Shown piece by piece: positions 18,524 through 26,698 of a stretch of 64,000 bases of DNA. The stretch is from NCBI GenBank assembly GCA_030247575.1, contig JAOTRV010000008.1:90477-154476 (forward strand), in the 5' to 3' direction. Position 1 is the first letter of the stretch. The number at the start of each line of letters is the position of its first letter. Source of the DNA: Sulfuritalea sp. (GTDB lineage Bacteria; Pseudomonadota; Gammaproteobacteria; Burkholderiales; Rhodocyclaceae). The position numbers and the translations under genes were made by a program. A model generated the notes under the pieces. That model saw nothing but the letters and a program-made list of their open reading frames with translations. It was not told the DNA's origin and ran no database searches.

Positions 18524-19122
18524 CGCTTGCAATGACTCTTGCCGCGGCGCTGCTGCCGACAGCGGCCCGCGCCGGAGCGCAGCAGTATGAGCCGATGGCC
18601 GACAGCGTGCGAGCCGGCCTGCACGCGGCGATTGCCGACCGCGCGTCACCGGAACCGCAATTCCCATCGATCCAGGAGAAGGTCAGCTGGCTGACCGAAA
18701 TGTCCGCGCGGCTGACCCGCCGCATGCCGGACCGCGAGGCGCGCCTGGATTTCCTCAAAACCGTGTATTACGAAGCCAAGCGTGCCGGCCTCGACCCGCA
18801 GATGGTGCTCGGCCTGATCCAGGTCGAGAGCGGTTTCCGCAAGTACGCCGTGTCGTCCGCCGGCGCGCGAGGCTATATGCAGGTGATGCCCTTCTGGATC
18901 AAGGAAATAGGCAGCAAGGGCGACAACCTGTTCGCCATGCGCATCAACCTGCGTTACGGCTGTACCATCCTGCGCCACTATCTCGACATCGAGAAGGGCG
19001 ACCTCTACCGCGCGCTGGGCCGCTACAACGGCAGCCTGGGCAAGCCCGAGTATCCGAACATGGTGCGGGGAGCGTGGGAGAAGCAGTGGGGCTGGGGGCC
19101 GCGGGTGATTGGGCCGAGGTAG
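18511..19122 (+). CDS. Periplasmic lytic transglycosylase (SLT domain)
   Basis: 203 aa. The catalytic Glu lies in [20 protein letters not shown], followed by MQVMPFW and a C-terminal [12 protein letters not shown], the Slt/MltC-like GH23 pattern. It cleaves peptidoglycan glycan strands. I prefer the GTG at 18511, which overlaps the proS end by 13 bp, because it gives a complete signal peptide ([18 protein letters not shown]); the ATG at 18532 would remove the positive n-region. Neither start has a strong RBS, so coupling to proS is likely. Confidence 0.85.
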   Translation: MRRLALAMTLAAALLPTAARAGAQQYEPMADSVRAGLHAAIADRASPEPQFPSIQEKVSWLTEMSARLTRRMPDREARLDFLKTVYYEAKRAGLDPQMVLGLIQVESGFRKYAVSSAGARGYMQVMPFWIKEIGSKGDNLFAMRINLRYGCTILRHYLDIEKGDLYRALGRYNGSLGKPEYPNMVRGAWEKQWGWGPRVIGPR

Positions 19123-19130
19123 CGTGTTAT

Positions 19131-19156
19131 TCGCCGTATCGCCGGCGCCGACTTTT
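19131..19156 (-). repeat. 25 bp dispersed repeat, copy 4
   Basis: Reverse orientation, starting 8 bp after the stop of the lytic transglycosylase gene and ending before the antitoxin promoter. Confidence 0.7.
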
Positions 19157-19189
19157 GCTTCAGTGCCTTCCCCACAAGGCCACGACGGA

Positions 19190-19241
19190 TTGATGTTCGG
19201 GTTCGAGAAGGCTAGAATGTTCCTACATGCAAGGAGAACAT
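19190..19241 (+). promoter_or_regulatory. Promoter and likely operator of the UPF0175/PIN module
   Basis: TTGATG (19190-19195), 17 bp spacer, TAGAAT (19213-19218). The hexamer ATGTTC occurs at 19193-19198 and 19217-19222, and its complement GAACAT at 19236-19241, so the repeats overlap both core elements and the RBS. This is an arrangement typical of toxin-antitoxin autoregulation. AAGGAG precedes the ATG at 19243. Confidence 0.6.
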
Positions 19242-19242
19242 C

Positions 19243-19593
19243 ATGCAGACCGTCAATATCCGCCAGCTCAAAACCAACCCGTCGACTGCCCTGCGCAGCG
19301 CGAAGAATGACGACATGGTCGTCGTCATGAACCGCGATCATCCCCAAGCCCTGCTCGTCGATCTGGACAAGCTCGATCTGCCCGATCTCGACTCGGTACG
19401 GGTGGCACTTGCCGTGTCCTTGTTCCGCAGCGGGGCCGTCTCCGCCGGGTTTGCCGCGCGCGTGGCCTGCAAGCCCCTGCCCGAGATGCTGACCCTGCTC
19501 TCCAGTCTGGGCATTCCCCTGACCGGGGGCAATGCGGCCGATGCCCGCGACGATCTGAATGCGGGCAGGCGGTGGCTGGCGCAAAAGGCCTGA
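19243..19593 (+). CDS. Antitoxin, Phd-like N-terminus with UPF0175 C-terminus
   Basis: 116 aa. Residues 1-45 resemble a Phd/YefM DNA-binding fold (VNIRQLKTNPSTALRSAKND, then VVVMNRDHPQALLVDL). Residues 55-95 match UPF0175 (VALAVSLFRSGAVSAGFAARV). The C-terminal part probably wraps the partner toxin. It is 3 bp upstream of the PIN gene at 19597, so one operon. Confidence 0.8.
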   Translation: MQTVNIRQLKTNPSTALRSAKNDDMVVVMNRDHPQALLVDLDKLDLPDLDSVRVALAVSLFRSGAVSAGFAARVACKPLPEMLTLLSSLGIPLTGGNAADARDDLNAGRRWLAQKA

Positions 19594-19596
19594 CAC

Positions 19597-20088
19597 TTGC
19601 GTAGCGTCGTCATCGCCGATGCGGGGCCGCTGATTGCGCTGTCCCGCATCGATTCCCTGGATTTGTTGCACGGCTTGTTCGGCCAAGTCCTGGTTACCGA
19701 AGCAGTTCGCGACGAGGCCTTGCCGGCGGCGGACTATCCGGGCAAGGCCGTCATCGCCCGAGCCTTCGACGCAGGCTGGCTGGCTTGTCCGGGACCTTTC
19801 GACACTTCGTGGCAGCCCGTGAACCCCGGCCTCGATGCAGGAGAACGCAGCGCAATTGCGGCAGCGGTGAAGATGCCCGGATGTTTGCTCATCATCGATG
19901 ATCGTGCCGGACGGGCAGAAGCGAAATCGCATCGCGTTGCCATCATCGGTACCGCAGCGATAATCGGTCTTGCCAAGTTGCAGGGCTTGATTCCGGCGGC
20001 GCGACCGATTCTCGATCGGCTCCAGCCGGCGGGATATTTCGTTCATCCGCGAATCATCGAGGCGGTGCTTCAAGATATCGGCGAGTAG
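19597..20088 (+). CDS. PIN-domain toxin (DUF3368 type)
   Basis: 163 aa. Acidic PIN residues appear in VIADAGPLIALSRID (D8), EAVRDEAL, LDAGERSAIAAA and LIIDDRAGRAEA, the DUF3368 pattern. Such proteins are predicted Mg-dependent ribonucleases neutralised by the UPF0175 partner. The start is a TTG at 19597 (MRSVVIADAG) because no ATG fits. A copy of the dispersed repeat begins 1 bp after the stop. Confidence 0.8.
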   Translation: MRSVVIADAGPLIALSRIDSLDLLHGLFGQVLVTEAVRDEALPAADYPGKAVIARAFDAGWLACPGPFDTSWQPVNPGLDAGERSAIAAAVKMPGCLLIIDDRAGRAEAKSHRVAIIGTAAIIGLAKLQGLIPAARPILDRLQPAGYFVHPRIIEAVLQDIGE

Positions 20089-20089
20089 A

Positions 20090-20159
20090 TCGCCGTATCG
20101 GACCTTGTCTGCCGGGGATTCCGCTTCGCGGGCCGGCAAGCACCGACTTTCTGACTTCG
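20090..20159 (-). repeat. 25 bp dispersed repeat, copy 5, split by 40 bp
   Basis: The two halves (20090-20100 and 20141-20159) match the intact copy at 21741-21773 in reverse orientation. A 40 bp GC-rich segment separates them, so the copy looks interrupted by a small insertion. Confidence 0.6.
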
Positions 20160-20394
20160 TTCCCAAGCCCGCGCCGGGTCTCGCCCCGGCAGGCGACCTA
20201 CTTTCTTGCTCGTGCAAGCAAGTAGGCAAAGAAGCACGCCCCGGCCCTTCGGGCTGCCCTCGCTGCGGAAGGCCCGCCGGGCCGGTCCCTAAACTAGCCG
20301 GCCAAAAAGCCGCCGGCGTCGGACAACGCGACCGGAAACCTCCCGGCGAACCTCCCTCGCTCGGCGGGTCAGAGGGGAAGGAAAACCGTCGCGT
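20141..20394 (+). repeat. Left copy of a roughly 255 bp inverted repeat
   Basis: Aligns by eye with the reverse complement of 21494-21757 at close to nine identical bases in ten, with small gaps. It contains a hairpin around TTGCTCGTGCAAGC (stem CCTACTT/AAGTAGG) and a long GC-rich tail ending near CGGCGGGTCAGAGGGGAAGG. Repeats of this type are scattered in many Beta- and Gammaproteobacteria. Together with its partner it brackets the HARE-HTH gene. The 134 bp from here to 20528 holds a possible 21-codon ORF (20451-20516) with no recognisable family. Confidence 0.85.
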
Positions 20395-20528
20395 AAGGCA
20401 GCCTGCGTCAAAAATCTGAAGCTGACTCTATTGTCTAAAAAGCTGTCAATATGCTAAATGACGATGGTGATCCAGCCGTGTTGGCGAAAATCGTCGTACC
20501 TGAACCGAGCGAATAGTGAGGTCATAAG

Positions 20529-21455
20529 ATGACAGGCATTTTCTTGAAGCTGGCTGAGAAAATTCTCAAAGATTCGGATTACCCCCTCGCCGGATCAGAC
20601 ATATGGTCCTTGGTCGAGAAAGCTGGTTTAGATAAGCAGTTGCCGACCAAAGGCAAAACACCATGGAACTCGCTGGCAGCCCAAATGTATGTTGAGGTTC
20701 GGGATAATCCCAACTCAATTTTCGGCGCAACTGAGACGCGCCCGAAGCGCTTTTTCCTTAAGTCGAACGATAAGGCTGCGAAAAGTGCTTCGTCGATTCT
20801 TCCAGCAGCACTGCCAAAGAAGGAAGAGCCAAAGTTTCTAGAGAAGCACCTGCATCCGTTCCTGGCCTATCACGGTTTTTATTACCAGAAGGCCTACCTC
20901 AAGACCATTCGTCATTCGAAATCCGATAAAAAGGAGTTCGGTGAATGGGTGCATCCCGATATGGTCGGCTGTTACTTTCCGTTTGGTGACTGGACTAATG
21001 AAGTCGTAGAAATCAGCACGCTCTTGGGGGCGAGTGCATTCAAGTTATTCTCTTATGAGTTGAAACGCCAACTCTCTTTGTCCAACCTCAGAGAGGCGTT
21101 TTTTCAGACCGTATCAAACTCCTCATGGGCCAACGAAACCTACTTGGCCGCGGCAGACATCGATACTGATGCTGATTTCACAAACGAACTCGAACGTTTG
21201 TCGTCCGCTTTTGGGGTGGGAATTATCAAACTAAATATCCAGGATCCAGACTCATCCGAGTTGATCCTTCCAGCTCGGTCGCGTGAGTCGATCGATTGGG
21301 AAACGGCCAACAAGTTAGCTACGATGAATCCTGACTTTCGTGATTTTCTGAAGCGGATCAGGACCGATATCGCGAGTCGTGAGGTTCGGCGTGAAATGTA
21401 TGACAAAGTTTTGGATGCGGACGAGTTGCTGCAAGGTTTGACGAGTAGTACCTAA
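20529..21455 (+). CDS. HARE-HTH protein with possible nuclease-like C-terminal domain
   Basis: 308 aa. Residues 1-75 fit the HARE-HTH winged helix (EKILKDSDYPLAGSDIWSLV, then TPWNSLAAQMYVEV), a domain found in restriction and chromatin proteins. Residues 100-290 resemble COG2958-type proteins: WVHPDMVG followed by a hydrophobic strand and SYELKRQL could be the D...ExK core of a PD-(D/E)xK-like fold, but this is an inference from a few residues. Codon use and GC are clearly lower than in neighbours, and the gene sits alone between inverted repeats. A defence or modified-DNA-sensing role is possible. Confidence 0.6.
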   Translation: MTGIFLKLAEKILKDSDYPLAGSDIWSLVEKAGLDKQLPTKGKTPWNSLAAQMYVEVRDNPNSIFGATETRPKRFFLKSNDKAAKSASSILPAALPKKEEPKFLEKHLHPFLAYHGFYYQKAYLKTIRHSKSDKKEFGEWVHPDMVGCYFPFGDWTNEVVEISTLLGASAFKLFSYELKRQLSLSNLREAFFQTVSNSSWANETYLAAADIDTDADFTNELERLSSAFGVGIIKLNIQDPDSSELILPARSRESIDWETANKLATMNPDFRDFLKRIRTDIASREVRREMYDKVLDADELLQGLTSST

Positions 21456-21493
21456 AAGCCAGCTCCGGGATTGATATTGGGCGCATACCCACA

Positions 21494-21757
21494 TACGCGA
21501 TGGTTTGCCTTCCCCTCTGACCCGCCGAGCGAGGAAGGTTCGCCGGGGGTAGTCCGGTCGCGTTGTCCGACGACGGCCGCTTTTTGGCCGGCTAGTTTAG
21601 CGACCGGCCCGGAGGGCCTTCCGCAGCGGGGGCAGCCCGAAGGGCCGGGGAGGCGGGGCGTGCTTCTTTGCCTACTTGCTTGCACGAGCAAGAAAGTAGG
21701 TCGCCTGCCGGGGCGAGACCCGGCGCGGACGTGGAAGCGAAGTCAGAAAGTCGGCGC
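21494..21757 (-). repeat. Right copy of the roughly 255 bp inverted repeat
   Basis: Reverse-complement counterpart of 20141-20394, retaining the same hairpin and GC-rich blocks. It continues into an intact copy of the 25 bp repeat (21741-21773) that stops 4 bp short of the ffh stop codon. Nothing else is seen between 21456 and 21776. Confidence 0.85.
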
Positions 21758-21773
21758 TGGCGATACGGCGATT
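21741..21773 (+). repeat. 25 bp dispersed repeat, copy 6
   Basis: The cleanest copy: AGAAAGTCGGCGCTGGCG then ATACGGCGATT. It lies at the 3' end of ffh, in reverse orientation relative to that gene, and forms the outer end of the right inverted repeat. Confidence 0.75.
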
Positions 21774-21776
21774 TGA

Positions 21777-23132
21777 CTACCGCATGCCCGGCAACATCCC
21801 CTTCATCCCCCGCATCATCTTCTGCATCCCGCCCTTGGAAAACTGCTTCATCATTTTCTGCGTCTGCTCGAACTGATTCAGCAGGCGATTGACTTCCTGC
21901 ACCGACACGCCTGCGCCGGTGGCGATGCGGCGCTTGCGGTTGGCCTTGATGATTTCGGGTTTGGTACGCTCCAATAGCGTCATCGAATTGATAATGCCTT
22001 CGAGGCGGCGCACCGTTTTGTCCTCCATACCGCCGCCGGCCTTCTGCGCCATGGCGCTGAATTGGGCCGGCAGCTTGTCGAGCATCGCCGCCATGCCGCC
22101 CATTTTCTTCATCTGGCCGATCTGCTCCTTGAAGTCGTTGAGGTCGAAGCCCTTGCCCGACTTCATCTTCTTGACGAATTCCTGCGCCTTGTCCTGATCG
22201 ACGCCGCGCTGGGCTTCCTCGACCAGGCCGAGGATGTCGCCCATGCCGAGGATGCGCGAGGCCATGCGCTCGGGATGGAACTCCTCCAGCCCGGTGAGTT
22301 TTTCGCCGACGCCGGCGAACTTGATCGGCTTGCCGGTAACGTGGCGCACCGACAGCGCCGCGCCGCCGCGCGAATCGCCGTCGAGCTTGGTCAGGATCAC
22401 ACCGGTCAGCGGCAGCGCCTCGTTGAAGGCCTTCGCCGTATTCACCGCATCCTGGCCGAGCATGGCATCGACCACGAACAAGGTTTCTATGGGCTTCAGC
22501 AGCGCGTGCAGATCCTTGATTTCGGCCATCATCGCGGAGTCGACAGCGAGACGTCCGGCGGTATCGACGAAGATCACATCGTAGTAATGCCGTTTGGCGT
22601 GATCCAGCGCGGCGGCGGCGATGTCGGCGGGCTTTTGCCCGCCGGTGGAGGGGAAAAAGTCGATCCCGGCCTGGGCCGAAACGGCTTTCAACTGTTCGAT
22701 GGCGGCGGGACGATAAACGTCGCAACTGACCGTCAGCACCTTCTTCTTCTGCCGCTCCTTGAGCCACTTGCCCAGCTTGGCCGTGGTCGTCGTCTTGCCC
22801 GCGCCCTGCAGGCCGGACATAAGGATCACGGCCGGCGGCTGCGTGGCGAGATTGAGGCCGGAACTGGCACCGCCCATCAAGTCGGTCAGTTCGCGATGCA
22901 CGACGCCGACCAGCGCCTGTCCGGGCGTCAGGGAACCGATGACCTCCTGCCCCAGCGCCTTTTCCTTGACGCGGGCGATGAAGTCCTTGACCACGGGCAG
23001 CGCGACATCGGCCTCCAGCAGGGCCATGCGCACTTCGCGCAGCATGTCGGAAATGTTTTCGTCGGTCAGGCGTGCCTGTCCGCGCAGGTTTTTTACGACG
23101 CGGCCGAGACGCTGGGTGAGGTTATCGAGCAT
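21777..23132 (-). CDS. ffh: Ffh, signal recognition particle GTPase
   Basis: 451 aa. N domain to about residue 90, then the G domain with GLQGAGKTTTTAKL (G1), DTAGRLAVD (G3) and TKLDGDSRGG (G4), and a methionine-rich M domain ending MQKMMRGMKGMLPGMR that binds SRP RNA and signal peptides. It targets inner-membrane proteins co-translationally. Start at the ATG at 23132. Divergent from the CcsA-like gene, the common betaproteobacterial order. Confidence 0.97.
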   Translation of the reverse strand: MLDNLTQRLGRVVKNLRGQARLTDENISDMLREVRMALLEADVALPVVKDFIARVKEKALGQEVIGSLTPGQALVGVVHRELTDLMGGASSGLNLATQPPAVILMSGLQGAGKTTTTAKLGKWLKERQKKKVLTVSCDVYRPAAIEQLKAVSAQAGIDFFPSTGGQKPADIAAAALDHAKRHYYDVIFVDTAGRLAVDSAMMAEIKDLHALLKPIETLFVVDAMLGQDAVNTAKAFNEALPLTGVILTKLDGDSRGGAALSVRHVTGKPIKFAGVGEKLTGLEEFHPERMASRILGMGDILGLVEEAQRGVDQDKAQEFVKKMKSGKGFDLNDFKEQIGQMKKMGGMAAMLDKLPAQFSAMAQKAGGGMEDKTVRRLEGIINSMTLLERTKPEIIKANRKRRIATGAGVSVQEVNRLLNQFEQTQKMMKQFSKGGMQKMMRGMKGMLPGMR

Positions 23133-23190
23133 GGGGGAAAGGGTGGTTCGGATGCAATAAGAGTAGGGAGGCTTGGTGTAGACTTCGCCG

Positions 23191-24015
23191 ATGCCCGCAA
23201 TCTTAATGCATCTGCTGGCCGCAGCCCTGTATGCCGGCCTGGCGGTACATCTTTGGCGCACCCGCTGGCGCGGTCCGGCGCTCGACCAGCCGGCGGGCGG
23301 ACTCAAGCTCGGTGAGCGCGCTTTGCTGCTGGCAGCGCTGATCGCTCACGGAGTCAGTCTGCGCATGGCCATTTTCGATGGCGACAGCATGCGTTTCGGC
23401 TTCGCCATCGCGCTTTCCGTAATTCTCTGGCTGGCCATTGCCCTGTACTGGATCGAGAGCTTCTACGCGCGGATGGAAGGCCTGCAGGTTTTAGGCCTGC
23501 CGGCAGCGGCCGTGGCAGCCATGCTGCCGGTCCTGTTCTCCGGGGCCCACGTGCTTGCCAACGCCGGATCCCCCGCGTTTCGCCTGCATTTCCTGATGGC
23601 CATGCTGGCCTACAGCCTGTTCACGCTGGCCGCCTTGCACGCCCTGCTGATGGCCACGGCCGAAAAGAATTTGCATCGTGGCCGCATCTCGCCCTTCCTG
23701 GCCGGTCTGCCGCCCCTGCTGACGATGGAAAAGCTGCTGTTCCGCCTGATCCATGTCGCCTTCGTCCTGCTCACCTTCACGCTGATTTCAGGGGTGTTCT
23801 TCTCCGAAACCCTGTTCGGCAAGGCGCTGACCTTCAACCACAAGACCGTCTTCGCCATTCTGTCCTGGCTGATTTTTGCGGCGCTGCTGACGGGTCGTCA
23901 CTTGCGCGGCTGGCGCGGGCGCGTGGCGTTGCGCTGGACCCTGGCCGGTTTCGCCGCACTGTTGCTGGCCTATGTCGGCAGCCGCTTCGTGCTTGAGGTA
24001 ATCCTCGGCCGCTGA
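23191..24015 (+). CDS. CcsA/YpjD-like cytochrome c assembly membrane protein
   Basis: 274 aa with eight membrane helices. Conserved pieces are RLHFLMAMLAYSLFTLAALH and LIHVAFVLLTFTLISGVFF, with FNHKTVFAILSW near the end, the pattern of CcsA/YpjD (cytochrome C assembly) proteins that sit beside ffh. It lacks the WWD tryptophan motif of true haem lyases. Its stop overlaps the next start (TGATG). Confidence 0.82.
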   Translation: MPAILMHLLAAALYAGLAVHLWRTRWRGPALDQPAGGLKLGERALLLAALIAHGVSLRMAIFDGDSMRFGFAIALSVILWLAIALYWIESFYARMEGLQVLGLPAAAVAAMLPVLFSGAHVLANAGSPAFRLHFLMAMLAYSLFTLAALHALLMATAEKNLHRGRISPFLAGLPPLLTMEKLLFRLIHVAFVLLTFTLISGVFFSETLFGKALTFNHKTVFAILSWLIFAALLTGRHLRGWRGRVALRWTLAGFAALLLAYVGSRFVLEVILGR

Positions 24016-25286
24016 TGGACGGAATTCCCTTATCCGCGCAGTTCCTTGCCTTGGCAGTGCTGCTGGGCTGTTCCGCCTTCTTTTCCGTAGCCGAAACAGC
24101 GATGATGGCGTCGAACCGCCATCGTCTGCGCCATCTCGCCAGCCAGGGCGATCACGGCGCGAAGCTGGCCCTCGAACTGCTGGGCCGCACCGACAAGATG
24201 CTGGGCGTGATCCTGCTCGGCAACAATCTGCTCAATGCCGCTACTGCAACCCTGGTATCGGTCATCACCATCGAATTGTTCGGCGAGGAGAAGTGGGCGC
24301 TGAGCATCGGCACGTTGCTCGTCACCTTTGCCATCCTGGTGTTCGCAGAAATCACGCCGAAGATTCTCGGCGCCGCCCATGCCGACCGCCTGGCTCGAAT
24401 TCTGGCCTACGTGATCTGGCCCCTGCTGCGCGCCGCCTACCCGGTCGTCTGGTTCGTCAACCTGTTCGTCGATGGCCTCCTATGGCTGCTGCGCCTCAAG
24501 CCCGCCGGCGGTGGCGACAGCTCCCGACTCAGTGCCGAGGAATTGCGCTCCCTGGTGCTCGAATCCGGCAACTTCATCCCGCAACAGCACCGCTCCATCC
24601 TCCTCAACCTGTTCGAACTGGAACAGCTGACCGTCGCCGACATCATGACACCGCGCGGCGAAATCGAGGCCATCGACATTGCCGCCCCGATCGAGCAGAT
24701 CAAGGCCCAGCTCGCGACAAGTTTTCACACGCGGGTCGTGGTCTACGAGAACGATCCGGCCGACATCATCGGCGTCCTCCACCAGCGACGTCTGCTAGCC
24801 GAGGCCTTTGGCGGCGAGATCGACCAGATGACACTGCGCGAACAGATGTCCGAGCCCTATTTCATTCCGGCAGCAACCCCGATCTACACCCAGTTGCAGT
24901 TCTTTCGCGAAAACCGGCAGCGCATGGGCCTCGTGGTCGACGAATACGGCGAGATCGAAGGGCTGGTGACCCTGGAAGACATCATCGAGGAACTGGTCGG
25001 CAAATTCACCACGCGCCAGTCGGATTTCGGCGCATCGCTCTCCTGGAAGGACGATGGCGTGGTGCTGGTGGACGGCGCGGCCAGCCTGCGGGAACTCAAC
25101 CGGATGCTGGATCTGGAGTTTCCCCTCGACGGACCGCGCACGCTCAACGGACTGATCGTCGAGCACCTGCAGGACATTCCCGAAGTGGGCGTTGGCGTAC
25201 GCGTCGGCGGCGTGCCGATGGAGATCGTGCAAACACAGGATCGAAAAGTGAAAATGGTACGGCTTCACCGTCCCGCCGGAGAGTGA
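24015..25286 (+). CDS. CNNM/CorC-family membrane protein with CBS domains
   Basis: 423 aa. DUF21 (CNNM) membrane domain in residues 1-190, paired CBS domains around 205-335 (VADIMTPRGEIEAID; GLVTLEDIIEELVGK), and a C-terminal CorC/HlyC domain. The family is linked to Mg/Co efflux (YfjD/CorC type). Start codon overlaps the previous stop, so it is co-translated with the CcsA-like gene. Confidence 0.9.
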   Translation: MDGIPLSAQFLALAVLLGCSAFFSVAETAMMASNRHRLRHLASQGDHGAKLALELLGRTDKMLGVILLGNNLLNAATATLVSVITIELFGEEKWALSIGTLLVTFAILVFAEITPKILGAAHADRLARILAYVIWPLLRAAYPVVWFVNLFVDGLLWLLRLKPAGGGDSSRLSAEELRSLVLESGNFIPQQHRSILLNLFELEQLTVADIMTPRGEIEAIDIAAPIEQIKAQLATSFHTRVVVYENDPADIIGVLHQRRLLAEAFGGEIDQMTLREQMSEPYFIPAATPIYTQLQFFRENRQRMGLVVDEYGEIEGLVTLEDIIEELVGKFTTRQSDFGASLSWKDDGVVLVDGAASLRELNRMLDLEFPLDGPRTLNGLIVEHLQDIPEVGVGVRVGGVPMEIVQTQDRKVKMVRLHRPAGE

Positions 25287-25337
25287 TACTCTCGGCATAT
25301 AGGGCGTAAAATGGAAAATTGGAGTTTTCGTGTCGGC

Positions 25338-25353
25338 TGGCACCGGTTTTGCT
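25338..25353 (+). promoter_or_regulatory. Sigma-54 promoter upstream of pilC
   Basis: TGGCACCGGTTTTGCT matches the -24/-12 consensus TGGCAC-N5-TTGCW at all invariant positions, including the GG/GC dinucleotides. It lies about 105 bp upstream of the pilC ATG and 50 bp after the CorC-like gene, leaving a leader of roughly 90 nt. In other bacteria PilR with sigma-54 controls pilA. Confidence 0.7.
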
Positions 25354-25456
25354 AGCCTCAGGCGGTTGCTGGAACCTCCCCGTTTCAGTGAGGGTTAAGG
25401 GTATTTGTCGGCGTTGAGCGCAGCGGCCGAAACGAAAAATCAAGCAGGAGAAGCCA

Positions 25457-26689
25457 ATGGCCACAGCAGGCAATGAGGAAAAGAAGGGGGGTCCGAAGGA
25501 ACTCCATTTTTCCTGGGAAGGCAAGAACAAGGCCGGCAAGACCATGCGCGGCGAAATCAAGGCCGCCAGCGAAGCGACGGCGCATGCGGCATTGCGGCGG
25601 CAGGGCATCAATGTCACCAAGCTCAAGAAGCTGAAGACCAGCTCCGGCGGCAAGGTCTCTGACAAGGACATCACGCTTTTCTCCCGCCAGCTTGCCACCA
25701 TGGTCAAGTCCGGCGTGCCGCTGCTGCAATCCTTCGACATCGTCGGCAAGGGCACCAACAATCCGGCCCTGGCCAAGCTGCTGTTCGACATCAAGGCCGA
25801 TGTCGAAACCGGCGCCAACCTCGCCACCGCCTTTCGCAAGTACCCGATGTACTTCGACGCGCTGTTCTGCAATCTGGTAGAGGCCGGCGAGCAGGCCGGT
25901 ATTCTCGACACCCTGCTCGATCGCCTGGCAACCTACAAGGAGAAAATCCAGGCGATCAAGGCCAAGATCAAGAGTGCCCTGACCTACCCGATCGCCATTC
26001 TCATCATCGCCTTCATCATCACCGCGGTCATCATGATTTTCGTGGTGCCCGCGTTCAAAGGCGTGTTCGCCAGCTTCGGCGGCGAGCTTCCCGCCCCGAC
26101 GCTGATCGTCATCGCGATTTCCGATTACTTCACCGCCAACTGGTATCTGATCTTCGGCGGCATCTACGGCGTGTTTGTCGGCATTTCCCAAGTCTTCAAA
26201 CGCTCGACGGCCTTGCAGATCGCAAAAGACAAGTATTCCCTGAAAATGCCTGTTTTCGGCGACATGCTGACCAAATCCTCGATCGCGCGCTGGACGCGAA
26301 CCCTGTCCACCATGTTTGCCGCCGGCGTGCCGCTGGTCGAGGCCCTCGATTCGGTCGGCGGCGCCGCCGGCAACTATGTTTACGCCATGGGAACCAAGAA
26401 GATTCAGGCCGAGGTCAGCACGGGTTCCAGCCTGACGGTGTCGATGGAAAATTCCGGGCTTTTCCCGCCGATGGTGACGCAAATGGTCGCCATCGGTGAA
26501 GAATCCGGTCAGCTCGACTCCATGCTGGGCAAGACCGCGGATTTCTACGAAGCAGAAGTCGACGAGGCGGTCGAAGCACTCTCGAGCCTGATGGAACCGA
26601 TGATCATGGTCTTCCTTGGCGGCCTGATCGGCGGCCTCGTGGTCGCCATGTACCTACCGATCTTCAAGCTCGGCTCCGTCGTAGGCTGA
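25457..26689 (+). CDS. pilC: PilC, type IV pilus inner-membrane platform protein
   Basis: 410 aa with two T2SSF domains (about residues 70-195 and 275-400) and three main membrane helices. It opens with the PilC-type KELHFSWEGKNKAGKTMRGE and carries FSRQLATMVKSGVPLLQSFD. It organises pilus assembly with PilB/PilT. RBS AGGAGAAG precedes the ATG. pilB, which usually precedes pilC, is absent here; the upstream gene is unrelated. Confidence 0.95.
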   Translation: MATAGNEEKKGGPKELHFSWEGKNKAGKTMRGEIKAASEATAHAALRRQGINVTKLKKLKTSSGGKVSDKDITLFSRQLATMVKSGVPLLQSFDIVGKGTNNPALAKLLFDIKADVETGANLATAFRKYPMYFDALFCNLVEAGEQAGILDTLLDRLATYKEKIQAIKAKIKSALTYPIAILIIAFIITAVIMIFVVPAFKGVFASFGGELPAPTLIVIAISDYFTANWYLIFGGIYGVFVGISQVFKRSTALQIAKDKYSLKMPVFGDMLTKSSIARWTRTLSTMFAAGVPLVEALDSVGGAAGNYVYAMGTKKIQAEVSTGSSLTVSMENSGLFPPMVTQMVAIGEESGQLDSMLGKTADFYEAEVDEAVEALSSLMEPMIMVFLGGLIGGLVVAMYLPIFKLGSVVG

Positions 26690-26698
26690 ATACCGGAA

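Noticed and set aside
20141-21757. Inverted repeats as an insertion sequence
   Set aside because: No transposase is encoded between the repeats and no target duplication is evident; the unit is at most non-autonomous.
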